From NCBI GenBank assembly GCA_040289295.1, contig PSLA01000003.1, positions 47,952 through 111,951 on the forward strand: a stretch of 64,000 bases of DNA, read 5' to 3'. The notes beneath the pieces were generated by a model. The model ran no database searches. It worked only from the letters and a program-made list of their open reading frames with translations, and was not told the DNA's origin. Position numbers and translations under genes: made by a program. Positions 1-7,223 of the stretch are shown piece after piece. The stretch's first letter is position 1. Each line of letters opens with the position of its first letter. The stretch comes from J051 sp040289295. GTDB lineage: Bacteria > Armatimonadota > Fimbriimonadia > Fimbriimonadales > ATM1.

Positions 1-1
1 G

Positions 2-862
2 AGCCGCATCGCCAGCCATTTGGTGTGGCTCGGCACGAGCGCGCTGGACCTTGGAGCGATGACGCCGTTCTTCTGGTGCTTCCGCGAGCGCGAGAAGATT
101 CTCGACATGTTCGAGATGTTCTCGGGCGTTCGCATGATGCTTTCGTGGATCGTGCCGGGCGGGCTTCGCGGCGACATGCCCGAAGGCTTCGACAAGCTAC
201 TGGTTCCGTTCATAAAGGAGTTTCCCGACGCGCTGACGGAGATCGAAGGGCTGCTCGTCGAGAACCCGATCTGGAAGGAGCGAACGATAGGGGTGGGCGT
301 CGTGACGATTGAGGATTGCATGGCGTTGGGACTTTCCGGACCGATTATCCGGGGATCGGGCCTCGAGTGGGACATCCGGAAGAGCAACCCTTACTGCGGC
401 TACGAGCAGTACGACTTCGCGATCCCGGTGAGCAAGAAGGGAGACGTCTACGCGCGATTCCTCGTGCGCCTCGCCGAGATGCGCGAGTCTCTCAAGATCA
501 TCCAGCAAGCGTTTGAGGGCTTGCCCGAAGGTCCGTGGAACAGCGACGACCGCAAGGTGGTGCCGCCGCCGCGCGAGGAGCTGGACACCTCCATGGAGTC
601 GTTGATTCACCACTTTAAGCTGTGGACTGAGGGATACCGTGTTCTACCAGGCGAGGCGTACGTCGCGATCGAAGGGCCGAAGGGCGAACTGGGATGCTAC
701 GTCGTCAGCGACGGCAGCAACCGACCGTACCGCTTCCATATGCGGCCGTCCTCTTTCATGAACTTGCAGGGATTGAAGAAGATGTGCGTTGGCCGGCTGA
801 TCGCCGACGTGGTCGCAATCATCGGAAGCATTGACATCGTGTTAGGAGAGATTGACCGTTGA
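2..862 (+). CDS. nuoD: NADH-quinone oxidoreductase subunit D (5' truncated by window edge)
   Basis: C-terminal 286 residues of the 49-kDa quinone-site subunit of complex I, which passes electrons from NADH to menaquinone at the junction of the peripheral and membrane arms. The frame is open from base 2 and begins SRIASHLVWLG, a conserved NuoD stretch. Typical NuoD signatures follow: FREREKILDMFEMFSGVRMM, ENPIWKERT, RGSGLEWDIRK and the C-terminal DVVAIIGSIDIVLGEIDR, which ends the protein in the usual way. The start codon lies outside the window. The TGA stop overlaps the ATG of nuoE by one base, so the two are translationally coupled. Assignment is by family knowledge and is firm. Confidence 0.97.
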   Translation, partial: SRIASHLVWLGTSALDLGAMTPFFWCFREREKILDMFEMFSGVRMMLSWIVPGGLRGDMPEGFDKLLVPFIKEFPDALTEIEGLLVENPIWKERTIGVGVVTIEDCMALGLSGPIIRGSGLEWDIRKSNPYCGYEQYDFAIPVSKKGDVYARFLVRLAEMRESLKIIQQAFEGLPEGPWNSDDRKVVPPPREELDTSMESLIHHFKLWTEGYRVLPGEAYVAIEGPKGELGCYVVSDGSNRPYRFHMRPSSFMNLQGLKKMCVGRLIADVVAIIGSIDIVLGEIDR

Positions 863-1509
863 TGGACCAAATACCAGCCTCTTCCCTCACCGAACGGCCG
901 AAGGCGCCGCGACCGGACGAAGTCGAGCTGCGCTTCAGTCCTCGCGCCGTTCGTGAGTTGGAGCGCCTGTTGACGCACTATCCTGACAAGAAGTCCGCGA
1001 TGCTGCCCGCCCTGTGGATCGCGCAACGGGAATACGGTGGCTACCTGCCGCGTGAGGCGCTGCTGGAGGTTGCCGTGCGCCTCGGCAGGTCGTATGCTGA
1101 GGTCGAGGGGGTCGCAACCTTTTACACGATGTACCACGTCGCTCACCCAGTGGGTCGTCACGTCATCGAGGTGTGCACCTGCCTCTCGTGCTACCTTTGT
1201 GGGGCGTACAGGATTCTGGACTACCTAAAGGAGCGGCTTGGACTCACTGCCTCCGCTCTCCCGTCGGGAGAGGGGCCGGGGGTGAGGGCAGACACTCCCG
1301 ACGGCATGTTCACCATCGAAGAAGTCGAGTGCCTCAACGCCTGCGACCGTGCACCCGTGCTGATGGTCGGCGACCAGTACATCGGGCCGGTCACCCCTGA
1401 GGATGTCGACGCCCTCCTCGACCGCCTGAGCCAAGAGGACTCGCCAACCACCGTGCGCCTCGCCGACGAGATTGTGCAGTGCCAATTGCACAAGGGCGAG
1501 CAGGGCTGA
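862..1509 (+). CDS. nuoE: NADH-quinone oxidoreductase subunit E, with in-frame repeat insertion
   Basis: 215-residue 24-kDa subunit of complex I, a thioredoxin-like [2Fe-2S] protein of the NADH-dehydrogenase module. The cluster cysteines are the expected C-x4-C (C105, C110) and a later C-x3-C in the ECLNAC motif. Between them, after KERLGL, there is an extra segment of about 18 residues (ASALPSGEGPGVRADTP). Its DNA is a palindromic dispersed repeat (positions about 1252-1290), so the gene has absorbed a repeat in frame. The ATG at 862 overlaps the nuoD stop; a TTG one codon earlier is less likely. Normally nuoF follows directly, but here the next DNA is a transposase remnant. Confidence 0.95.
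   Translation: MDQIPASSLTERPKAPRPDEVELRFSPRAVRELERLLTHYPDKKSAMLPALWIAQREYGGYLPREALLEVAVRLGRSYAEVEGVATFYTMYHVAHPVGRHVIEVCTCLSCYLCGAYRILDYLKERLGLTASALPSGEGPGVRADTPDGMFTIEEVECLNACDRAPVLMVGDQYIGPVTPEDVDALLDRLSQEDSPTTVRLADEIVQCQLHKGEQG
1252..1290 (-). repeat. Palindromic dispersed repeat, family A copy 1 (inside nuoE)
   Basis: Perfect stem CTCTCCC / GGGAGAG at 1256-1262 and 1266-1272 with a 3-nt loop, flanked by GGGGCCGGGGGTGAGGG. The reverse complement matches the copies at 50257-50298 and 50668-50707, so this copy is in the opposite orientation. It is translated in frame within NuoE between the two cysteine pairs. Confidence 0.8.
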
Positions 1510-1654
1510 AAGCGCTCACCTGTCCTAATGCCAAGATGGGGTACCAGCGGATAGGCGTAGGCCGGGGGACCTCAAAGGGAGCCCGGCGGTATGAGCCCAT
1601 GAAGAAGGGCGACCCCGAAGATCCGTCCAATTCTGGAGTGTGGCAAATACGGCC

Positions 1655-1853
1655 AAGCAAGAACGTCCTGGAGGTCCTCCTGCGGCAAAACCACTACCAG
1701 AGCATCGAGGAGTTGCAGGGGGACCTGGATCGCTGGCTGGTCTGGTACAACACCGAGCGGCCCCATCAGGGGCGGTACAACTGGGGCCGGACGCCACTTC
1801 ACGTCATCCGCGACTTTCAGAACCAGACCCAGCAGGATTCGAAGGCGGCGTAG
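1655..1853 (+). pseudogene. IS481-like transposase, C-terminal remnant
   Basis: Only the C-terminal integrase tail survives: a stretch reading YQSIEELQGDLDRWL then VWYNTERPHQGRYNWG and GRTPLHVIRDF, matching the end of DDE transposases of the IS481/IS3 type, in which YNxERPHQG is diagnostic. The open frame runs back to 1479, but residues before about 1655 do not resemble a transposase and the catalytic DDE core is absent. This is therefore a 5'-truncated fragment, not a working element. A possible outer end of the element is the ACATCTCCGCAACACGACA stretch at about 1901-1920; no partner inverted repeat was found. It lies directly behind nuoE, where nuoF would be expected. Confidence 0.75.
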
Positions 1854-1999
1854 CGAATATAATGCCAGAAAAGCGGGGCGGGTCAATGTTTTACTGGAAC
1901 CACATCTCCGCAACACGACAGTTCAACAGTGCAGGAGCACCATAGTAGTGATCAGAATCTGGGAAAGACTGGACCCTTATAGCAATGAGGAGGACAGAC

Positions 2000-3175
2000 A
2001 TGCGAAATACTGTCATTCGTAAGGTCGTTTTAGTAGTTCTTGTTTTGAGCCTGCTTGTCCCAATGCTTTGGGCATTACCTAACTCGGCACTTGCCGCCAG
2101 TGTGCCTACTGTCGAGACTATGCCGGCAGGCTTAGCTGGACAGATGGCAGCCGGAGTTGATTCCAGAATCACTTATAATGGCGGGTGTGCGATTATCGAG
2201 CGCGGGTTCTCCTGGGGAACTACACCATCTTGTTCAGATGGATGGACTGCCGCGGTTGGTGTATCTGGCAATTATTTCAGCCATTATTTTAAGGGGTTGA
2301 ATCCACGTACTCCATACTATTTCCAAGCCTGGCCCAAGAACAATGCGGGACGGGGTATATGGAGCGCTCTCTCCTTCACGCTAAGCCAGCCTGCATCCCC
2401 GCCTCTGGGTTTCACCAGCTTGAGCCCTGCCACGATAAGGACGCGCACCGCGCCTTATGATGCAAGACTTGAAGCCAGCGGCACCAACTTCAACAACGTC
2501 AACCAGGTAACGTTTACCTGGAGGGGGCCAGATAGAGGCACTGAAACGTGGAATAAAGGCGACAGGAATTGGAACAGTAAGGTGAGGGTCAACTCCGCCG
2601 GTACTTCCATGACCCTGCGGCCGAGGGTCGTCCAGCCAGGTGCCACCTGGTCGGGCACCGTTCAGTGGACGGTGACGTTGAGGGATACCACCGGGGCAAC
2701 CGCATCGCGCTCTTTCACGACGACCTACAATCCGCCGTCAACGGCCCTCACGTTCACCAGCTTGAGCCCTGCCACGATAAGGACGCGCACCGCGCCTTAT
2801 GATGCAAGACTTGAAGCCAGCGGCACCAACTTCAACAACGTCAACCAGGTAACGTTTACCTGGAGGGGGCCAGATAGAGGCACTGAAACGTGGAATAAAG
2901 GCGACAGGAATTGGAACAGTAAGGTGAGGGTCAACTCCGCCGGTACTTCCATGACCCTGCGGCCGAGGGTCGTCCAGCCAGGTGCCACCTGGTCGGGCAC
3001 CGTTCAGTGGACGGTGACGTTGAGGGATACCACCGGGGCAACCGCATCGCGCTCTTTCACGACGACCTACACAACTAAGAGGCCGCCGCCTAAGAGGCCG
3101 GCGCGAAGTGAGCAACTGCAACCAGAATTCACACCAACTACAACGCGAACAGGGTTTTTATTTTTCTCTCGGTAG
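2000..3175 (+). CDS. Secreted protein with Fn3-like domain and two identical tandem domains
   Basis: 391-residue exported protein of unknown function. The N-terminus is a classical signal peptide (basic MRNTVIRK, hydrophobic core, LAAS cleavage region). Next comes a fibronectin-type-III-like segment (RGFSWGTTPSCSDG ... GLNPRTPYYFQAWPKNNAGRG), then two immunoglobulin-like domains that are identical in DNA over 319 bp. The tail is short, basic and proline-rich (TKRPPPKRPARS), and looks like a truncated end. The ATG at 2000 was chosen over 1985 because the exact AGGAGG at 1988-1993 sits just before it. Such a strong Shine-Dalgarno and the lower GC content are unlike neighbouring genes, so horizontal acquisition together with the transposase remnant is likely. 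Role as a surface or matrix protein is a guess. Confidence 0.75.
   Translation: MRNTVIRKVVLVVLVLSLLVPMLWALPNSALAASVPTVETMPAGLAGQMAAGVDSRITYNGGCAIIERGFSWGTTPSCSDGWTAAVGVSGNYFSHYFKGLNPRTPYYFQAWPKNNAGRGIWSALSFTLSQPASPPLGFTSLSPATIRTRTAPYDARLEASGTNFNNVNQVTFTWRGPDRGTETWNKGDRNWNSKVRVNSAGTSMTLRPRVVQPGATWSGTVQWTVTLRDTTGATASRSFTTTYNPPSTALTFTSLSPATIRTRTAPYDARLEASGTNFNNVNQVTFTWRGPDRGTETWNKGDRNWNSKVRVNSAGTSMTLRPRVVQPGATWSGTVQWTVTLRDTTGATASRSFTTTYTTKRPPPKRPARSEQLQPEFTPTTTRTGFLFFSR
2411..2729 (+). repeat. Tandem repeat unit 1 (319 bp)
   Basis: Identical base for base to 2753-3071, period 342 bp, separated by a 23-bp linker encoding a NPPSTAL-like spacer. Encodes one beta-sandwich-like domain beginning FTSLSPATIRTRTAPYDARL. 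Confidence 0.95.
2753..3071 (+). repeat. Tandem repeat unit 2 (319 bp)
   Basis: Second copy of the unit at 2411-2729 with no substitution seen, including synonymous sites, so the duplication is very recent or maintained by gene conversion. Confidence 0.95.
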
Positions 3176-4013
3176 GAAAGATAGTGAAGAATTTAAACCT
3201 GAGCCTGGGTACGGCGAGTTTGGTAACCTGTACGGCGGCTTGGTCAGACAGCCAGCCGAGTGTATGCCTGGCGACGGCGCGGGCTCTCCTGCCGAGGAGA
3301 GGCCCGACGTGGCTCATCTGGTGGTAGAGGACAAAGTCGGCAGAAAGCATTTTCGCAAGTTTCTGGCTCACCTCCGGCGGGATGTCGTTGTCCTTGTCCG
3401 ACGCGATGACCAATACAGGGCACGATGGCTTCTTCGTCTCCAAGCCGGAGCGAAGCTGGCGCAGTACGGCGCCCGACTCGTCTCTCCACCGCTCGTGCGC
3501 CCATTCGATCACCTCGCGACTGCTATCCCATAGCGCGTCCTCGGTTTCCTTAAGCGGACTTTTCGACCACTCAACGACGTCTGGAATCTTGTCCTGCGGA
3601 CGGGTCGACTCGACGCCGACGGGTGGAACGCTGTTGACCAGTACGATCGCCCGTGCCTCAATTCGTTCCGCCGCCTTCAGCGCGAGGATGCCACCCATGC
3701 TCGCCCCGATGAGCACAGGGCTTTCGCCAGCCGCGCGCGCCGCGCTGACGACCTGTTCTATGTAGTCATCCACGGTTGTTGCGGCAACGCCCGCTTTTGC
3801 GGGCATTAAATCCGGGGCAACCACCCTCCAGCCCGCGCGCTCAAACTCCTCCTGCCAGAACTTCCACTCCCATCCGCCGCCGCCCGCTCCGTGAATCATG
3901 ACGGCGATGGGACGCACCGCTTCTGCTGTTGCATCCGAAGGCGGTCGTGGCTCCTCCATTTGCGCGCAGCCGAACAGCATCAAAAGCATCATTGGGTAAA
4001 GCACGGCTCTCAC
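3138..4013 (-). CDS. Alpha/beta-hydrolase lipoprotein
   Basis: About 291 residues. The N-terminus (MMLLMLFGC) is a lipoprotein signal with lipobox LFGC, so the mature enzyme should be tethered to a membrane. The fold is shown by the oxyanion loop HGAGGGGWEW, the nucleophile elbow GASMGG (Ser), an Asp in the VIASDKDNDIP segment and the catalytic His in QMSHVGP. It resembles esterase/haloalkane-type hydrolases; substrate unknown. GTG 4013 is preferred over TTG 4031 because a CAGAAT hexamer lies 6 nt upstream, as at other genes here. The last 30 or so residues (after LGWLSDQ) are AT-rich, basic and not hydrolase-like, and they overlap the convergent secreted-protein gene by 38 bp. The original stop may have been lost at the edge of the foreign block. 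Confidence 0.8.
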   Translation of the reverse strand: MRAVLYPMMLLMLFGCAQMEEPRPPSDATAEAVRPIAVMIHGAGGGGWEWKFWQEEFERAGWRVVAPDLMPAKAGVAATTVDDYIEQVVSAARAAGESPVLIGASMGGILALKAAERIEARAIVLVNSVPPVGVESTRPQDKIPDVVEWSKSPLKETEDALWDSSREVIEWAHERWRDESGAVLRQLRSGLETKKPSCPVLVIASDKDNDIPPEVSQKLAKMLSADFVLYHQMSHVGPLLGRRARAVARHTLGWLSDQAAVQVTKLAVPRLRFKFFTIFPTERKIKTLFAL

Positions 4014-4019
4014 GCGCCG

Positions 4020-4025
4020 ATTCTG
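4020..4025 (-). promoter_or_regulatory. Putative -10 box CAGAAT, 6 nt before GTG 4013
   Basis: Hexamer close to TATAAT whose spacing to the start codon would put transcription start at or next to the GTG; there is no Shine-Dalgarno sequence. One of a set of similarly placed hexamers in this window. Confidence 0.35.
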
Positions 4026-4089
4026 GCGCAAAAGCGCCCAAAGGTGTAACCATCCGCCGCTGCACGGCGTCTACAGCTTTTTGCGAGAG

Positions 4090-5352
4090 ATGAGAATCAT
4101 TGACGGTATCTCGGTTTGGGGCGACCCTGTGGACGAAGGGGCACTTCAACAAATCAGGACGTGCTCCGCCGAGGGTGTGGCGGCAGCCTTGATGGCTGAC
4201 CACCACATCGGCTACAGCGTTCCGATAGGGGGCGTCATCGCCTACGAAAACAAGGTGAGTCCGTCGGGCGTTGGGTACGACATCGCTTGCGGCAACAAGG
4301 CGGTTCGCCTCGACGCAGATGCGGCCGAGGTTCGCAGGAACATCTCTAAGATCATGGACGATATCTGGAAGACGCTGTCGTTTGGAGTAGGTCTGAAGAA
4401 CAACGAGCGCGTTGACCACGAGTTGTTCGATGACGAGGCTTGGACCTTAGAGCCGGCACGGAGCATCAAGGAGAAGGCTCGCGCACAGCTCGGCACCATC
4501 GGAAGTGGCAACCACTACGTTGACCTCTTTGTTGACGAGCAGGACAGCGTTTGGATCGGTGTTCACTTCGGATCACGCGGCTTCGGGCACACAGTCGCGT
4601 CGCACTTCATCCGCGCCGGTGGCGGAAGCGATGGGATGTACGTCGAGCCTGTGCTGCTCGACGTCAACTCGGCCATCGGCGCCGACTACCTTGCGCAGAT
4701 GACGCTTGCCGGTCGGTACGCCTACGCCGGTCGCGACTGGGTGTGTCAGCGTGTGGCGCGGCTCATTGGGGCGAATATTGTGGAAGAGGTTCACAACCAC
4801 CACAACTTTGCGTGGAAGGAGGAGCACGGCGGAAGGCAGGTTTGGGTTGTGCGCAAGGGCGCGACGCCCGCCTTTCCGGGCCAGAAGGGCTTCATTGGCG
4901 GCTCGATGGGCGACATAAGCGTGATTGTCGAGGGCGTTGATTCCGAGGAGTCGCAGGCCGCGCTGTACTCCACGGTGCATGGCGCAGGGCGTGTCATGTC
5001 AAGGACGCGGGCAGCCGGCAAGCGACAACGCCGCTGGGTGTGCTCGAATCGGGACTGCACTTGGTCGCATCGAGGCCCCAGGCCCATTGCTTGCCCAGAA
5101 TGCGGCAACACCAAGATTCGCAAGTTGGTCATTGCCACCGATGGTGAGGTAACGCGCGACAGCATGTTAGAGTGGGTTCGGAGCATGGGCGTTGAGTTGC
5201 GCGGCGCAGGCACCGACGAGTCGCCGCACTGCTACAAGCGGCTGCCTGAGGTTCTGGAACACCACGAAGGCTCAATCCGCGTGCTGCACACGCTGACGCC
5301 GATCGGCGTCGCGATGGCCGGCCCGGAAGTGTTTGATCCTTACAAGGATTGA
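4090..5352 (+). CDS. rtcB: RtcB-type 3'-phosphate RNA ligase with zinc-ribbon insert
   Basis: 420 residues. RtcB joins RNA 2',3'-cyclic phosphate or 3'-phosphate ends to 5'-OH ends using GTP and Mn2+, and repairs cleaved tRNA/rRNA. Family motifs are DHHIGYSVPIGGV (37-49), the metal site VGYDIACG (D64, C67), GTIGSGNHYVD, HFGSRGFGH and HNHHNFAW. The nucleotidyl-transfer histidine is H297 in HGAGRVMSR. An inserted four-cysteine zinc ribbon (C318, C323, C335, C338) follows; it is present only in some RtcB branches. ATG 4090 was preferred to the in-frame TTG at 4081. No archease or rtcA gene lies alongside. The convergent neighbour is an RNase E/G, so two RNA-processing enzymes sit tail to tail. 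Confidence 0.95.
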   Translation: MRIIDGISVWGDPVDEGALQQIRTCSAEGVAAALMADHHIGYSVPIGGVIAYENKVSPSGVGYDIACGNKAVRLDADAAEVRRNISKIMDDIWKTLSFGVGLKNNERVDHELFDDEAWTLEPARSIKEKARAQLGTIGSGNHYVDLFVDEQDSVWIGVHFGSRGFGHTVASHFIRAGGGSDGMYVEPVLLDVNSAIGADYLAQMTLAGRYAYAGRDWVCQRVARLIGANIVEEVHNHHNFAWKEEHGGRQVWVVRKGATPAFPGQKGFIGGSMGDISVIVEGVDSEESQAALYSTVHGAGRVMSRTRAAGKRQRRWVCSNRDCTWSHRGPRPIACPECGNTKIRKLVIATDGEVTRDSMLEWVRSMGVELRGAGTDESPHCYKRLPEVLEHHEGSIRVLHTLTPIGVAMAGPEVFDPYKD

Positions 5353-5403
5353 TTCGCTTCGGCTGGCGCGACCGGGGCGACTTTGGAGTCTTCGCTCGTG
5401 GCG

Positions 5404-7113
5404 TCACGCCCTTGCGCCGGTGGTGATGACGCTCGCGATGGCGAAGGAGCGGCGGAGGTCCTCGATGCAAACTTTGACGCGCCGGCCAATGTGCGCCTCG
5501 CCGTCGGCAAGTTCAAGATAGTAGCCGTCGTCCGTCCAGCCGACCGCCTTGGTAGAGCCAGGCAGAGTGGACGCTCGGACGTTGCACTCGATGACTTGGG
5601 CTCGGCGGAACGGCACCAGTTCGCGGTCGAGCTCTGCGATTTCCCCGTCCTCAATTCGGTACTCGTCTTGTGCCAAGGTTGGGTTGCTTCGGACGTAGAT
5701 GGCACGGCGGAGACGGTGTTCCAATGCCTCCACGTTCTCGCCGTCTGGCCCGATGAGCGACTCGCACACCGCTGGGCTGCACTCGACGTAGAAGGCGTTT
5801 CCGGGGCTGTTAAGTGCGCGCTGAAGGTCGCGCTCGACCCAAAGCGACACCGTTTCCGTGCTGGGCACGCGCCCTTGCCCTTCGCACTCGGGGCACAGGG
5901 ATGTGATGCTCTCAGTTACCGATTCGCCGGTTCGCTTGCGCGTCATCTCGACCAAGCCGAGGCTGCTGATGCGTCCCACCCGTGTTCGGGCACGGTCGCG
6001 TTTTAGCACCTCTTGGAAGTGTTTGAGCAGCTTCTTTCTGTCGTTAGCGCTTGCCATGTCAATGAAATCAACAACGATGATGCCGCCGATGTCTCGCAAT
6101 CGCAGTTGTCTTCCAATTTCTTCGGCAGCCTCTAGGTTGGCTTGAAAGATGGTGTCGGCGAGGTTTACCGTGCCCACGTGCTTGCCAGTATTGACATCAA
6201 TTGCGGTGATCGCCTCCATTGCGTCAATCACGAGGTACGCTCCTGACTTAAGCCACACCTTATTGTCGAGCAACTGCTCAAGGTCTTTTTCGATGTTGTA
6301 GTGGTCGAAAATCGGGCTGTCACCGTCGTATAGAAAGATGCGATCGCGCAACTTCGGCATAAGAATCTCGGTTACTGCATGCACCTTTTCGAACTCATCT
6401 GGATCGTCGATGACAATCTTGGTCACGTCCTCTGTAAATATATCGCGCAACGTACGATACAGAAGCGACTGGTCGCGGTACACACATGAAGGGGCGCGGT
6501 GTGATTTAGCGCTTTCAATGACGGTGTTCCATGTGTTCTGCAAATAGCGAACGTCCTGTTTCAGTTCGGTTTGTGTTCGTTGTTCGCACTCCGTGCGCAT
6601 GATGAGGCCGAAGCCTTCCGGCCGAATCTTCTCGCCGATGCGCTTGAGTCGTTCGCGCTCCTTGCGGTCTTCGATCTTCCGGCTTACGCCGAGGTGGTTG
6701 ATCGTTGGCATCAGCACCACGTAACGTCCCGGCAGGGCGATGCGCGTAGAAACCCGTGCGCCCTTAGTGCCGCGCGGACCCTTGATGACCTGTACCATTA
6801 CCTCTTGCCCTGGCTTGAGCAGGTCCTTGATCCTTCGTCTTCGGAGTTCGCTTCGTTTGATGCCCGCTGGCGACTCCCCATCGCCTTCGTCTTCGGGCAG
6901 GATGTCGGCGACGTAGAGGAAAGCGTTCCGTTCGAGGCCAATATCCACAAAGGCGGCGTCCATTCCGGGCAAGACGTTCTGGACGATTCCCTTGTAGATG
7001 CTGCCGACGACGCGTTCTTCTCGCTCGACGCGAAACTCCATCAACCTGCCGTCTTCCAGAACTGCGATGCGCGTTTCGCGAGGAGTAAAGTTGACAACGA
7101 TCTGTCTGTTCAT
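5404..7113 (-). CDS. rng: Ribonuclease E/G family endoribonuclease with C-terminal TRAM-like domain
   Basis: 569 residues. Endonuclease of the RNase E/G family that matures rRNA and starts mRNA decay in the cytoplasm. Order: N-terminal RNase H-like part, S1 RNA-binding domain (about 35-125, VGSIYKGIVQNVLPGMDAAFVDIG), 5' sensor/DNase I-like core with catalytic Mg2+ aspartates D306 (AIDVNTG) and D349 (VVDFIDM), and the Zn-link CPEC at 407-410. Beyond the usual RNase G end (about 490 residues) there is a final segment GWTDDGYYLELADGEAHIGRRV resembling a TRAM RNA-binding domain. No scaffold for a degradosome is visible. ATG at 7113; the upstream 110 bp shows no clear promoter. Confidence 0.95.
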   Translation of the reverse strand: MNRQIVVNFTPRETRIAVLEDGRLMEFRVEREERVVGSIYKGIVQNVLPGMDAAFVDIGLERNAFLYVADILPEDEGDGESPAGIKRSELRRRRIKDLLKPGQEVMVQVIKGPRGTKGARVSTRIALPGRYVVLMPTINHLGVSRKIEDRKERERLKRIGEKIRPEGFGLIMRTECEQRTQTELKQDVRYLQNTWNTVIESAKSHRAPSCVYRDQSLLYRTLRDIFTEDVTKIVIDDPDEFEKVHAVTEILMPKLRDRIFLYDGDSPIFDHYNIEKDLEQLLDNKVWLKSGAYLVIDAMEAITAIDVNTGKHVGTVNLADTIFQANLEAAEEIGRQLRLRDIGGIIVVDFIDMASANDRKKLLKHFQEVLKRDRARTRVGRISSLGLVEMTRKRTGESVTESITSLCPECEGQGRVPSTETVSLWVERDLQRALNSPGNAFYVECSPAVCESLIGPDGENVEALEHRLRRAIYVRSNPTLAQDEYRIEDGEIAELDRELVPFRRAQVIECNVRASTLPGSTKAVGWTDDGYYLELADGEAHIGRRVKVCIEDLRRSFAIASVITTGARA

Positions 7114-7223
7114 GCGTTCCGTGTGCCCTGGTGCTCAGAAAGGGGGCACCTAAGGGCTGGATGCGCTGCGGGAAATGCGAATGCTTAGCGGTTGCGCATC
7201 CGTGCGGTAGTGTACCCGAGCGG

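Noticed and set aside
1479..1660. 5' part of the open frame that ends in the transposase tail
   Set aside because: Overlaps the nuoE end and has no transposase-like residues; only the last part is real homology.
2455..3000. Two identical 67-residue antisense frames in the tandem repeat
   Set aside because: Mirror frames of the duplicated coding DNA without their own signals.
7120..7150. Hairpin GTGCCC ... GGGCAC after the secreted unknown gene
   Set aside because: Six-base stem with a large loop and no T-run on the minus strand; not called as a terminator.
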